Assembly: GCF_005886535.1 (NCBI RefSeq)
Contig: NZ_PNDS01000055.1
Coordinates: forward strand, 1 to 64,000
Length of the DNA stretch: 64,000 nt
Source of the DNA: Pseudoalteromonas sp. S2755
GTDB taxonomy: Bacteria > Pseudomonadota > Gammaproteobacteria > Enterobacterales > Alteromonadaceae
Direction of reading: 5' to 3'
In this document: piece after piece, positions 1 through 9,016 of the stretch
Layout of the letters: each line of letters starts with the position of its first letter
How positions within the stretch are numbered: the stretch's first letter is position 1
Position numbers and translations under genes: made by a program
The notes under the pieces: generated by a model
What the model was told of the DNA's origin: nothing
Database searches by the model: none
Seen by the model: the letters and a program-made list of their open reading frames with translations, nothing else

Positions 1-344
1 CTTCTACTTTTCAAAGAAGTGACATCTTAAAAATGCCATTTGAATGAGCGATATATTGCCCATGCTTAGAGCCAATTATACTGAAAAACGAAAGTTTCAG
101 TCCGACTGACTAAATATGCTGCGTATTATAAAGACAGTATGCCTAGATAGCAACCTTGATTTAGAACTATCTTCTGACGTTTCAGCTCGTTGCTGAGATG
201 TAATCAGGTATTTTACTTTTCACATACAATACCGTGACGCCCGACTCATCGGTCCAGTTTAGTTCCCTTCTATTTTTTGTAACAAAAAAGAAATATTTGA
301 TCCATAATTGGGGACAATAAAATCACCAAATTAAGGAAGACCAA
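1..344. other. Intergenic region, no gene seen
   Basis: I see no open frame with a credible start and ribosome binding site here and no RNA gene. The last 50 bases should carry the promoter and leader of the carbonic anhydrase gene; its AAGGAAG ribosome binding site is at about 333-339. Any gene upstream lies outside the window. Confidence 0.5.
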
Positions 345-1124
345 ATGAGAACGGTTATAAAATCAAGCAAATTGACAGCGCTGTCTATATTTAGCTTCGA
401 AGCGTTTGCAGCGCAATGTGAATCAGCAGGGCCACAAACACCGAGAGATATTGATAGTTTGCAGGGTCACAACAAACGGGTTTTTGCTATGGCCCCCCCA
501 AAAGAAAAACTCAATCTATGTAACATCCATTTTCATAAAAATGCAGAACATAAAGCCAAAGACTTCTCTGTCGTTTCCAATGATCCGAAATATGGCGGAT
601 TCCAATGTAATGCAACTGCAAGCCTCACCCCAGCGGAACTAGCTCCTGTAGAAGAGAAAGTATGTAACAACGTAAAGCCCGGCGATACAATTGAAGTACA
701 CTGGGTTCATAGCTCTTGTAATGTAAAACCAGGGCCAACACTTGGCGCTTGTTTAAGTGACAGCTGCGCCAACCCCGATCTACGCGTCGAAACTCAAGTG
801 TTTTTAGTGGTAAATGATAAGAATGCGCAAGACTTCACTGAGCTTGATTATCAAGGCCAAGTTGGCGGCTATCATCAAGCCGGTGCTCTACCAAGCAATA
901 CAGGCACACCTGTCGAGTTTTTAGGTTCGACCACAGGACCTAGTTATAACAATCAACAGTGCTCCCCCCTGCAAGTAAGCTGGAGTGTACGCCCAAGCTG
1001 TGCCAAAGTTGATATAGATAGTCTCGCGCGTTGGTGTAAAGACAATGCGTTTGAAGAGGACCATGCGCATGGCATTCGTAAACTTGTGACAGATCCACAG
1101 TTACTTTCTCCAATTGAGCACTAA
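345..1124 (+). CDS. Delta-class carbonic anhydrase-like protein, secreted
   Basis: Probable periplasmic zinc carbonic anhydrase interconverting CO2 and bicarbonate. Residues 1-22 look like a signal peptide ending near AFA-A. The family signature is visible: CNIHFHKNAEHK at about 59-70 gives closely spaced histidines, and DTIEVHWVHSSC at about 114-125 gives the second histidine cluster. Both match the delta-carbonic anhydrase (CA_like) family first known from diatoms and dinoflagellates and also found in marine bacteria. At least eight cysteines suggest disulfides in the periplasm. ATG start with a good AAGGAAG site. It stands alone; the following gene is over 200 bases away. Family assignment is fairly sure from the motifs; activity is inferred. 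Confidence 0.8.
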   Translation: MRTVIKSSKLTALSIFSFEAFAAQCESAGPQTPRDIDSLQGHNKRVFAMAPPKEKLNLCNIHFHKNAEHKAKDFSVVSNDPKYGGFQCNATASLTPAELAPVEEKVCNNVKPGDTIEVHWVHSSCNVKPGPTLGACLSDSCANPDLRVETQVFLVVNDKNAQDFTELDYQGQVGGYHQAGALPSNTGTPVEFLGSTTGPSYNNQQCSPLQVSWSVRPSCAKVDIDSLARWCKDNAFEEDHAHGIRKLVTDPQLLSPIEH

Positions 1125-1141
1125 TATTTTTAAATAAATGT

Positions 1142-1163
1142 GGGCCGTCGCTCAATATCGGCC
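1142..1163 (+). terminator. Weak terminator-like hairpin
   Basis: GGCCG (1143-1147) pairs with CGGCC (1159-1163) just downstream of the carbonic anhydrase stop. There is no clear run of T after it, so this is only a candidate terminator. Confidence 0.3.
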
Positions 1164-1333
1164 TACTATAGCTAGATTCAGCATATTGAAATTCAATTAA
1201 TTATTGCAATGTAAGAAAAATCCTACAAAAAAATATTAAAAAGTCTCGCATTTAAAAAAAACAGCTATACTCTAACTTAGGCTATTTGTTTTTGAGCAAA
1301 GGATCCGCTCTTCATCAGTTTGAAGAGGCGTCT

Positions 1334-1804
1334 ATGAGCATTACTCCCTATCAATATCAACTTTTAACTCAAACGCTTGCGAGTATTCGTCCGAATTTTC
1401 ATGGCTTTTGTACTTCTTGGTACAACCAAATTCAACATTACGATTTGCGCATGCAAATTCCAACAAATGTGGGACAACTCATAATCTGGGAGCATCAAAT
1501 ATTTGATTTTGTACAAAATTGTGTGATGAGAATTCCACAACAGTCAAACCTGTTACATTACCTGCAAAAGCAACGCGGTACGCTGTTGTTTATGGGGACG
1601 TCAGAAAAAGATATCAGTGTCTTGTTATTTACTTTTACGGCAACGCTAAAAAGTCATCTTGGCAGGCATTTTACCACTGCAGCAAAAAATGCTTGGAACA
1701 AGGCACTGTTACTCATCGAAAATATGCTGCGCTTTGAGTTATTCAAGAAAACGAATATTGTTGGTCTAGAGGAGTTCAAAAGAGCGCAGCAACAAGCAAA
1801 CTAA
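1334..1804 (+). CDS. Globin-like protein lacking the usual proximal histidine
   Basis: 156-residue soluble helical protein. The length and pattern (LTQTLASIRPNFHGFCTSWY at the start, then a C-terminal SHLGRHFTTAAKNAWNKALL) resemble single-domain bacterial globins and the globin domain of flavohaemoglobins. Where those have a proximal histidine in a 'QKH' context, this protein reads LQKQRG, so haem binding by the standard ligand is doubtful. I chose the ATG at 1334, preceded by AGAGG at about 1325, over an upstream start that adds 16 unlikely residues. No operon partner is evident. It could be a haem-free globin-coupled-sensor-like protein or an unrelated helical bundle; the globin reading is by eye. 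Confidence 0.5.
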   Translation: MSITPYQYQLLTQTLASIRPNFHGFCTSWYNQIQHYDLRMQIPTNVGQLIIWEHQIFDFVQNCVMRIPQQSNLLHYLQKQRGTLLFMGTSEKDISVLLFTFTATLKSHLGRHFTTAAKNAWNKALLLIENMLRFELFKKTNIVGLEEFKRAQQQAN

Positions 1805-1951
1805 CTTGAGCTACTGAACAAAGAAACAGCTCCAGCCACTAAACATCACTCTAAACCAAAGTCACGTTGAGCTTTCAAAATTAAACTCTGCGTGACTTCT
1901 GGCGCTTAGCTATTTAGACTTTCACAAAATCTTTATATAGGAAGTGATAAA

Positions 1952-2464
1952 ATGCTAAGAGCGATTGCCTTTGCGTCTACTATGGTCGTTTCACTTACCG
2001 CATGCGATATGCTGGAAGACTCTAAAGCCCAAATCGAGGCACAATATTTATCTGAACACCAAGAGCTACAACAAGTGGTTGAGCAGATCCGTGATAAAGG
2101 AATTGAGTCAGTGCAGGCATCAGCAGAGGCTGGTAGTGTTGCAGCTTGCGTTGCAAATAATCTAGATGCCGATCCGATGGGCGCGCTTATTGCGGTTGAA
2201 GGCGCATTGCAAGACAGTGCAAATCTAAGCGACCTACTCAACTCTATTTCTCGCCTCAGTCAGCAGGAAATTTCCATCGAACAATTTCCTGATTTACTTC
2301 AGCAAGGTGCTGATACCGTTAGATACTTAAGAACTTTGCTTGAACAGTACGATTTGGCTGAGCTAAAACAGCAAGCGAGCAACTTACTTGAACAAAGCCA
2401 AACCAAAACACAAGACGTTGGTGCTCACTTGCGGACACTTATTGAATCTTGCCAAACTAACTGA
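1952..2464 (+). CDS. Small lipoprotein of unknown function
   Basis: 170 residues. The N-terminus MLRAIAFASTMVVSLTAC is a lipoprotein signal with lipobox LTAC (Cys18 lipidated). The rest is rich in Gln, Glu, Leu and Ala with heptad-like spacing, suggesting an all-helical, coiled-coil periplasmic protein. ATG start behind AGGAAG at 1940-1945. Two further cysteines occur (in VAACVANN and near the C-terminus, ESCQTN). I do not recognise the family. The next gene, a cryptochrome, starts 60 bases on, so co-transcription is possible but no functional link is evident. Confidence 0.65.
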   Translation: MLRAIAFASTMVVSLTACDMLEDSKAQIEAQYLSEHQELQQVVEQIRDKGIESVQASAEAGSVAACVANNLDADPMGALIAVEGALQDSANLSDLLNSISRLSQQEISIEQFPDLLQQGADTVRYLRTLLEQYDLAELKQQASNLLEQSQTKTQDVGAHLRTLIESCQTN

Positions 2465-2523
2465 GCAATTTAGCTGATTGTTACGTATAGAGTCTTATTC
2501 GTTCATGACTGTTAAGAATACAC

Positions 2524-3828
2524 GTGAAAGTAGGACTCTATTTATTTGAAAACGACTGTCGCCTTAGTGATAATCCCGCACTTACAAAGCTGACGTCTTT
2601 AGTCGACACACTTATCTGTATTTATCTACCCACTGCGAACCTATGGACGGCTCGCAAAGCGCAGTGCTCAACTTCTTTTGCTGTCGAATGTTATCGCAAT
2701 CAGACGCTCAACGCCTTGCATCAATCACTAACGTCACAACAACAGAAGCTGTATATGCTACGTGACACAACTCACCTCAAAGCACTGACCGAGATTATTC
2801 ATACACAGCAGATAACTCATATTGGCCGCGCAGCTCATCCAGGATTCGATGAACAAAAGCTTTGGTTAAAGTTACAAGACAAGTTTCCGCATATTCAATA
2901 CATTAGCGCCTATTCTAACACCCTTTTTGAGCCAGACTCACTACCAATCAGCGTCAGTGAATTGCCACCTAGCTTTACACCATTTAGAAAAGCTGTAGAG
3001 GACATTGAACCTAATTCACCTATTGCAACCGCTAAGCTGCCCCCAAGACCGAAGCGAGTTTCAGATTTAGCTGAATTTAAAGCAAACTCTTTATACAGTA
3101 TCAAAGTAGCCGTCGGTGAAGCGCAAGCTCAGCAGCAGCTACAACAATATTTTCAAACGGATGCGGCTCTCACATACAAAGAAACCAGAAACGCTTTGCT
3201 CGGTGAGCATTTTTCCACTCGCTTTAGCCCAATACTCGCCTCTGGCGCTATCAGCCCTAAACAGATCAAGCAAGCACTTACTCAATTTGAGCAGCAAAGA
3301 GGCGCAAATGAATCAACCTACTGGATTTGGTTTGAGCTTCTGTGGCGTGAGTACTTTCATTGGTATGCATTCAAACATCAACAGAAGCTATTTTACTTTT
3401 CAGGCGTCAAAGCCAAAACACCAAAAACCAGTTTCTATCCAGAGCGCTTTTTAAAGTGGTGCCAAGGTGAAACGCCCTGCGCGCTAGTCAATGCCATTAT
3501 GCACGAATTAACTAAAACCGGCTGGATTTCCAACAGAGCGAGACAAATCGCTGCGAGCTACTTTATAAATGAGCTACAATTAGACTGGCGCTATGGTGCT
3601 GCTTTTTTTGAGCAACATCTTATCGATTATGACGTCGCGGCAAATTGGGGAAATTGGCAGTATATCGCGGGAGTAGGGGCTGATCCTCGAGGTGGTCGTC
3701 ATTTTAATATCGCAAAACAACAAGAGCTATTTGATCCTGACGGCGAATATATAAAATTATGGCAAGGGGAAGCATCTTCACAACTCGACAGCCAAGATCA
3801 TGTTGGTTGGCCTTTGGAGGATAACTAA
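2524..3828 (+). CDS. Cryptochrome DASH
   Basis: 434-residue photolyase/cryptochrome. The N-terminal Rossmann-like domain begins VGLYLFENDCRLSDNPAL, typical of the DNA photolyase antenna domain. The FAD-binding C-terminal half has WIWFELLWREYFHW (about 264-277), TGWISNRARQ (about 333) and the DASH-type stretch ANWGNWQYIAGVGADPRGG (about 374). DASH proteins bind FAD and usually methenyltetrahydrofolate and repair cyclobutane dimers mainly in single-stranded DNA, or act in light signalling. The start is GTG; upstream ribosome binding is weak. The stop overlaps the next gene's start (TAATG), so the two photolyase-family proteins are translationally coupled. Confidence 0.88.
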   Translation: MKVGLYLFENDCRLSDNPALTKLTSLVDTLICIYLPTANLWTARKAQCSTSFAVECYRNQTLNALHQSLTSQQQKLYMLRDTTHLKALTEIIHTQQITHIGRAAHPGFDEQKLWLKLQDKFPHIQYISAYSNTLFEPDSLPISVSELPPSFTPFRKAVEDIEPNSPIATAKLPPRPKRVSDLAEFKANSLYSIKVAVGEAQAQQQLQQYFQTDAALTYKETRNALLGEHFSTRFSPILASGAISPKQIKQALTQFEQQRGANESTYWIWFELLWREYFHWYAFKHQQKLFYFSGVKAKTPKTSFYPERFLKWCQGETPCALVNAIMHELTKTGWISNRARQIAASYFINELQLDWRYGAAFFEQHLIDYDVAANWGNWQYIAGVGADPRGGRHFNIAKQQELFDPDGEYIKLWQGEASSQLDSQDHVGWPLEDN

Positions 3829-5387
3829 TGGCACAACAAAAATCCCAATATAAAGGCCTCAGATTGATTCTTGGCGACCAACTCAACGCCAAACACAGTT
3901 GGTTTTCTGACGAGAAAGCCGAGTATCTTTATTTGATAGCAGAGCTCAAGCAAGAGACCGACTACACCAAACATCACATACAAAAGGTATGCGCATTCTT
4001 CAAAGCCATGGAGAATTTTGCTATCGCGCTGGATAAAGCAGGATTCCATGTGCTACACCTCACCCTCGATGAAACTCAGAAGTATTCGGATCTCCCCGCT
4101 TTAATTGCGCATTTATGTGATGAATATCAGGTCTCTAGTTTTGACTATCAACGGCCTGATGAATACCGCTTACTCAAGCAAATGACGGAGTTGAGATTAG
4201 ATCATTTACAAGTTCGCTACTTTGATACTGAGCATTTTCTAGTTCCATATGAAGAGCTGGATGACTATTTAACCCCAGGCAAACACACCACAATGGAGTT
4301 TTTCTATCGCAAACTCAGGCGCCGCTTTAATATATTGATAGAAGATGGAGAACCCGTTGGCAAACAATGGAACTTCGACGGCCAAAACCGTAACAAGCTA
4401 AAGCCAAAAGATATCGACGCTATTCCACAACCACTTTGTTTTGCCAACGATGTTAGTGATATTTTAAAGCGGATTGAACGCCATAAAGTGAAGACTATTG
4501 GTAACACTGAAAATGAACTGCTTTGGCCGACTACACGCGCTCAAGCCGAAGAACTTTTATGCTATTTTTGTGAGCACCTACTGCCTTCATTCGGTCAATT
4601 TCAAGATTCAATGACCTGTAAAAGTGACGATAAATGGTCGCTATATCACTCACGGCTCTCTTTTGCGCTCAACACAAAGATGCTTCACCCTAAACATGTT
4701 ATTGATAGCGCGATCGCAGCTTACGAAGACAACTCACAAATTGATATCGCCCAGGTTGAGGGGTTTGTTCGGCAAATATTGGGCTGGCGAGAATATATTC
4801 GAGCCGTTTACTGGCTCAATATGCCTGACTACCGCCATAAAAATTACTTGCTCGCTCAGCGCAACTTGCCAAGTTACTTTTGGCACGGAAAAACGAAGAT
4901 GCGTTGCCTAAGTGAAGCCATCACTCAAAGCCTAGATTATGCCTACGCCCATCATATTCAAAGGTTAATGGTCACAGGAAACTTTTGCCTGTTGACAGGA
5001 ATTCACCCTGATCAAGTGGATGAATGGTATTTGGGTATATACATCGACGCCATTGAATGGGTAGAAATGCCGAACACGAGAGGTATGACACAATTTGCTG
5101 ATCACGGCATAGTAGCAACCAAACCTTATGCTGCAAGTGGTAACTACATGCAAAAGATGAGTGATTATTGTCAGCATTGCCACTACAACGTCAAACAAAA
5201 ATCGGGGGACGATGCTTGCCCGCTTAACAGCCTTTATTGGCATTTTATGCATCGCCATGAGGATAAGTTTGCCAATAACCACCGTATTGGCATGATCTAT
5301 CGAAATTGGCAAAAACAAGATGAGAAAACACGGCAGGAAGTGCTCACCAGAGCTCAATGGTGCTTAGATAACATTGAGCAACTTTAG
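3828..5387 (+). CDS. Iron-sulfur cryptochrome/(6-4) photolyase (FeS-BCP, PhrB-type)
   Basis: 519 residues, the size of the bacterial iron-sulfur cryptochrome/photolyase family, whose members carry FAD, a ribolumazine antenna and a 4Fe-4S cluster and repair (6-4) photoproducts. Four cysteines fit the cluster: Cys360 (KMRCLSEA), Cys448 and Cys451 (CQHC), Cys464 (DDACPLN). The spacings of 88, 3 and 13 residues are those I recall for Agrobacterium PhrB. The N-terminus LRLILGDQLNAKHSWF is the family's antenna-domain start. GGAGG at about 3816-3820 precedes the ATG, which overlaps the upstream stop. The pair gives repair of both main UV lesions, plausible for a surface-water bacterium. Confidence 0.88.
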   Translation: MAQQKSQYKGLRLILGDQLNAKHSWFSDEKAEYLYLIAELKQETDYTKHHIQKVCAFFKAMENFAIALDKAGFHVLHLTLDETQKYSDLPALIAHLCDEYQVSSFDYQRPDEYRLLKQMTELRLDHLQVRYFDTEHFLVPYEELDDYLTPGKHTTMEFFYRKLRRRFNILIEDGEPVGKQWNFDGQNRNKLKPKDIDAIPQPLCFANDVSDILKRIERHKVKTIGNTENELLWPTTRAQAEELLCYFCEHLLPSFGQFQDSMTCKSDDKWSLYHSRLSFALNTKMLHPKHVIDSAIAAYEDNSQIDIAQVEGFVRQILGWREYIRAVYWLNMPDYRHKNYLLAQRNLPSYFWHGKTKMRCLSEAITQSLDYAYAHHIQRLMVTGNFCLLTGIHPDQVDEWYLGIYIDAIEWVEMPNTRGMTQFADHGIVATKPYAASGNYMQKMSDYCQHCHYNVKQKSGDDACPLNSLYWHFMHRHEDKFANNHRIGMIYRNWQKQDEKTRQEVLTRAQWCLDNIEQL

Positions 5388-5408
5388 GCTACGCTTGCAC
5401 GTAGCCTA
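5385..5408 (+). terminator. Hairpin terminator after photolyase operon
   Basis: Perfect 9-bp stem: TAGGCTACG (5385-5393) and CGTAGCCTA (5400-5408), with a 6-base loop, starting at the photolyase stop codon. Confidence 0.65.
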
Positions 5409-5412
5409 AACA

Positions 5413-5811
5413 TTAAAAGAGGCGCCAACGCCTTTTTTTGGTTTTTACTTTGTGAACCCAATTCACCTCAATCGTGGTCACTGCTAGTACATCTCGAGAC
5501 TGCTTTGAAATAAGTTCATAACTTAAACTTTCATCAGAGCTAAAGTCTAACTCATATTTAAATGTATCCGCTTTTGCCCAACACTGGAGGATCTTTTTCG
5601 ACAAGCTTTCTCGAATGCAATAGTCTCCCTCCGTCGGTGCATTTACCGTTACTTTGACGTCCGCATAGCAAGTCCTCCCCTGGTTCAGGGCAACACACTT
5701 GCTCGGTACAGCATGCAGTATTCCCACTGAGTTAGTTTCTTCGGCGCGGAGCTGGTGGCTCAACAAAACCCCAAGAAACAACACTGTCCATGTGATTAAT
5801 TTAGAATACAT
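5413..5811 (-). CDS. DUF3019 family periplasmic protein
   Basis: 132 residues with an N-terminal signal peptide (about 1-23, ending LRAEE). Four conserved-looking cysteines (ALNQGRTCYAD, GDYCIRES, LQCWAK and one earlier in PSKC) suggest disulfides and fit the DUF3019 family common in Shewanella and Pseudoalteromonas. It overlaps the upstream MipA/OmpV gene by 11 bases, so the two are one operon. In related genomes this pair often sits with a two-component system; none is adjacent here. Function unknown; a periplasmic envelope-stress or antimicrobial-sensing role is only a guess. Confidence 0.7.
   Translation of the reverse strand: MYSKLITWTVLFLGVLLSHQLRAEETNSVGILHAVPSKCVALNQGRTCYADVKVTVNAPTEGDYCIRESLSKKILQCWAKADTFKYELDFSSDESLSYELISKQSRDVLAVTTIEVNWVHKVKTKKRRWRLF
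5420..5439 (+). terminator. Second intrinsic terminator inside the convergent gene's end
   Basis: AGGCG-CCAA-CGCCT followed by a run of T (5434-5439) forms a short rho-independent terminator reading rightward. It overlaps the last codons of the convergent DUF3019 gene, where it also encodes the basic C-terminus. Confidence 0.55.
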
Positions 5812-6616
5812 ATTTCACCCCAGTAAAGAATACTCTGGCGTGGCGAGAGCGAACTAAGGGGCTATCTAAGGTATCTTGAGAACCAACTAACCACGATGCG
5901 CCTGCACTAAACACCCAATCTTCTGCAATGGGATAATTTAGCTGCATTTGTACGAACGCCGAGGCCGAAGCACCGGGTTTATAGGGAGTCAAGTAGCCAT
6001 TGGCTTCATCCTCTGAAACACCATAGAAGTAATTATGAAAATTACTAGAATAATAGTTAGCGCCAAAGTTAAGCCATAAATCCCAGTTCCTTAATTCAAA
6101 GTTGCGTGTCGCTTCGAGGTGAAAAACCCAACCGTTTGTGTCACCAAAAACATCGTAGACTATTTCAGCAACGGCAAGAAATTCACCGACATGGCGATAA
6201 TAGGAAAAGCCTAAAGAATTATCTTGATCGCGTTTACGTATGCCCCTTAGCTCAGGTACCACATCGTCGGTATCGTAGTAACCACGTTCAGAAAAAGGCA
6301 ACATATAACTGCCATAAATGGCATCAATTCCCCATTCACCATTATTGATAATTTGGTAGCCAACATCCGAGCCACCAAAGAAATCTCCTGAGTGGGTATT
6401 CAAGTAAAAACTTTTATATTCTATTTTTGCATCAACTAGAAAAGTACCATGTTTGAATGTCGAATCCGTCCCAATCAAAGCTGGCATTGTCATGTCAACA
6501 TAAAAGGCACCAACACTCAGCTGCCAAGCAAACTCGTCGTCAAGTTCGTCACTGTGTTCTTCGCAAATTCCATAAAACGGTAACAATAAACTGATTATTA
6601 TAAGTAGTTTTTTCAT
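5801..6616 (-). CDS. MipA/OmpV family outer-membrane protein
   Basis: 271 residues. Signal peptide at 1-18 (MKKLLIIISLLLPFYGIC), then alternating-hydrophobicity strands typical of a beta-barrel, ending in VFFTGVKYVF with a terminal phenylalanine, the usual outer-membrane insertion signal. The pattern GYYDTDDVVPELRGIRKRD, DLWLNFGANYYSS and WVFSAGASWLVGSQD matches MipA/OmpV proteins, called MltA-interacting or scaffold proteins in Escherichia coli. First gene of a two-gene operon with DUF3019; divergent from the gene at 6828 across a 211-base AT-rich region that should hold both promoters. Confidence 0.75.
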   Translation of the reverse strand: MKKLLIIISLLLPFYGICEEHSDELDDEFAWQLSVGAFYVDMTMPALIGTDSTFKHGTFLVDAKIEYKSFYLNTHSGDFFGGSDVGYQIINNGEWGIDAIYGSYMLPFSERGYYDTDDVVPELRGIRKRDQDNSLGFSYYRHVGEFLAVAEIVYDVFGDTNGWVFHLEATRNFELRNWDLWLNFGANYYSSNFHNYFYGVSEDEANGYLTPYKPGASASAFVQMQLNYPIAEDWVFSAGASWLVGSQDTLDSPLVRSRHARVFFTGVKYVF

Positions 6617-6827
6617 AGTTCCATTCGTTTAGCGCAGGTGTGCCTAAATTCTCCCCGAGATCATACCTGACCCATTTGTGACCAACAAGCATCTTCTCCA
6701 ATTTTTAACCCAAACATAATTTAACTTTATTTTAATAAATATTTCACATAAATTATTTTAAATAGCGCACTTTGCTTTAAGCAGAGAAATTCGCGTTCAC
6801 ATAAATTAAAATCAATAGAGGCAATTC

Positions 6828-7838
6828 ATGCAAAAATATTTACTCCCTTTGGCGCTAGTAGCCGCAGCAGGTCAAAGCCACGCATTTAGTCAAGAAACAC
6901 ATAAGCGTATCGTAATCGACGCGGTGGACTACATGGCGCAAAACCCGACAACAACACAGTATGCGAAACTACAAGCCTATGCTCAAGCTAACGGCATGTC
7001 CGTATCCCAGCTCGCCAATGTACTAGGTCAGGCAGCTTATGATGTCGATGACTTTGAAGATACGTTTTTTTGTGGTGCCATTACGGGTGACTGTGTACAG
7101 GCACCTCTTTGGGGTGCTGCTGAAAGCATCGTGAAATATACCAGTTACTGGCACTTCCAAAACCATACTCAAGGAGCTGATACTCACGGCAATGACTTCG
7201 GTGGTTATAACTATCAAAAGTTAACCGTGTGGGGCTCCGTTGATACGATGGCGGCGACCTGGCTAAAAGGCGATTATTTAGACGATGGTCATGGCGGCGA
7301 AACCGGATGGTTTAGTGCTGATGACACTGAATACGATAGTTATGGGATAACAGAAAAGCACTATCGTATTGACAGCCACTCAACGTACAGCATGTATGAT
7401 GACTTTGAGGAAATGCCTTTTCAACCGATTGACAACTTAGGTCAGTATTGGTACCAAAGTTATGTGCAAAGCGGGAACCCACAAGTACTCGGTTTTGTAT
7501 TTCACACCACAGATTTACTGCAACCACACCATACTTGGACAACATCAGCTCTGAATCATGCTGGCTGGGAGTCCTGGGTAAAAGACTATTATGATCAAGA
7601 ATCATTAAATGACTTTACTTTGGTCAAGCAAGCAATGAATAGTTTTAGTGCAGTTGATACTAACTCAACAGACATCCGCCCACTACTAACCCAAGGTGGC
7701 GCTTTCTCCTATTCGCAAGGTGGTATCGTATTGAATTCTGAGGATCATTACGACCGCGTAAACACAGGAAAACAAGTGATCCCACATGCGATAGCTATGG
7801 TGGTTCACTTACTTAATCACGCGATGGACGTGAGATAA
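6828..7838 (+). CDS. Secreted phospholipase C/P1 nuclease-like protein
   Basis: 336 residues with signal peptide 1-19 (ending SHAFS). The mature protein starts FSQETHKRIVIDAV, and has WHFQNH, a core HTTDLLQPHHTW and a downstream NHAGWE. This set of spaced histidines and aspartates is the pattern of the zinc-dependent phospholipase C/S1-P1 nuclease fold, where three zinc ions are held by the N-terminal Trp/Phe region and His and Asp residues (compare 'GDxHQPxH'). Likely a periplasmic or secreted zinc hydrolase of phospholipid or nucleic acid. GAGG ribosome site at about 6819. The stop TAA overlaps the ATG of the next gene, so translation is coupled to a putative foldase. Confidence 0.6.
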   Translation: MQKYLLPLALVAAAGQSHAFSQETHKRIVIDAVDYMAQNPTTTQYAKLQAYAQANGMSVSQLANVLGQAAYDVDDFEDTFFCGAITGDCVQAPLWGAAESIVKYTSYWHFQNHTQGADTHGNDFGGYNYQKLTVWGSVDTMAATWLKGDYLDDGHGGETGWFSADDTEYDSYGITEKHYRIDSHSTYSMYDDFEEMPFQPIDNLGQYWYQSYVQSGNPQVLGFVFHTTDLLQPHHTWTTSALNHAGWESWVKDYYDQESLNDFTLVKQAMNSFSAVDTNSTDIRPLLTQGGAFSYSQGGIVLNSEDHYDRVNTGKQVIPHAIAMVVHLLNHAMDVR

Positions 7839-9016
7839 TGCGATTTGTTTTACTTCTCTTGGTAAGTAGTTTTTGCTTACCAAGCTTTGCCTCACCGAGT
7901 ATACCTAAAGCCCTGACGCCTTTGGTTCACCAACTCTATCTTGAGCAAGGTCGAAAGCTATCTAAAAAGCAAACCGCGGCGCAATTGCTTGAAAACCAAT
8001 TTTTACTATTCCAAGCGAGGCAACTTAACCCAAGTATTTTGGAGCGCCAGTCTAACGTTGGTTTCAGCACCGAATATCACGTCGATAAGTTTCTCGCAAG
8101 CTCACTCTTGCATTGGTTCCCAGCACTTTCTCAGCTTGAAAAAAAACACTACCCCTTGGTATTTGATAAGGATAAAATGCTGTCTTTACTGGGCCAGTAC
8201 CCCACTGACGGGCAATATACTGCTGAGCAATTACTCAAATGGCAACAGCAGCAGCTAACAAAATCAGCGTCACTAACACTTGCTCAAGTATTAGACAGTC
8301 AATCGATGCAAAACCGCTTTAAACTTCACCAGGGAGAACTCGCGTTACTGCAAGCTATTGTCAATCAACACCTCAATCAACAGGCGCTATTTACCGCCGC
8401 AAAACCTTATGTTGCTAAGCAAGGCCTGACAATAGAACAGTTACGACAAGTGGTAACCGCAGAACTATTGAGGCCGAGCATGTTGGCATTTCTTGGTGTT
8501 AAGGAAGAGATGCATGGTGCAACGAGCCAGTATGTTGATACCCTGAGAAGTGAAATTCCAGAAAGTGCTATCGCGAAGTATTATGAGCGTCATAAGAAAA
8601 GGTTTAAATATATCAAGCAAGTCAGTGCGAGCGCAGCGAAATTTCCCGAACAAAAAGCCGCACAGCAATTTAACGAATATGCAAATGCACACTCGTGGCA
8701 ACAAGCCGTCGCTAAATATACCCCGATATTAATATGGCAAGCCCAACTCACTCCGCTGACGCGCCAAAGCACACCGAAATGGGAAACACAGCTGGCGTTT
8801 AGTAATCAACAAGGCAAGATAACACCTAGTATTCGCACGCCAAGTGGCGAATGGCTGGTATTGTATAGTCAGTCACCGGTATATGATTACTACGATGTGA
8901 AAAGTGAAACAGTACGCTACCAAGCACTGCGAGCACTAACCCAAGAGTTTGCTCAGCACAAGTTCGAGCAAAATTATATGGCTTGGAAAGCGGCAAACAG
9001 CGGAGCGGTAATATGA
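7838..9016 (+). CDS. Parvulin/SurA-like periplasmic foldase (putative peptidyl-prolyl isomerase)
   Basis: 392 residues with a clear signal peptide (about 1-18, ending SFASPS). The helical N-terminal half and the segment 'ESAIAKYYERHKKRFKYIKQV' (about 246) resemble the linker preceding the parvulin domain in PpiC/SurA-type foldases ('I..YYE.H...F'), followed by a degenerate parvulin-like region to about residue 350. The key catalytic residues of an active parvulin are not obvious, so it may be a chaperone only. It sits between a secreted hydrolase and a single-pass membrane protein, overlapping both (ATGA at its end), which suggests a dedicated folding or secretion helper for the hydrolase. 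Confidence 0.45.
   Translation: MRFVLLLLVSSFCLPSFASPSIPKALTPLVHQLYLEQGRKLSKKQTAAQLLENQFLLFQARQLNPSILERQSNVGFSTEYHVDKFLASSLLHWFPALSQLEKKHYPLVFDKDKMLSLLGQYPTDGQYTAEQLLKWQQQQLTKSASLTLAQVLDSQSMQNRFKLHQGELALLQAIVNQHLNQQALFTAAKPYVAKQGLTIEQLRQVVTAELLRPSMLAFLGVKEEMHGATSQYVDTLRSEIPESAIAKYYERHKKRFKYIKQVSASAAKFPEQKAAQQFNEYANAHSWQQAVAKYTPILIWQAQLTPLTRQSTPKWETQLAFSNQQGKITPSIRTPSGEWLVLYSQSPVYDYYDVKSETVRYQALRALTQEFAQHKFEQNYMAWKAANSGAVI

Noticed and set aside
1511-1528. TTTTGTACAAAATTGTG resembling the TCS palindrome
   Set aside because: Lies inside the globin-like coding region and differs from the 17-bp element; probably chance.
8983-9012. Upstream ATG extending the single-pass membrane protein by 10 residues
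   Set aside because: It lies inside the preceding gene and the ATGA overlap at 9013 gives a normal membrane-anchor start.
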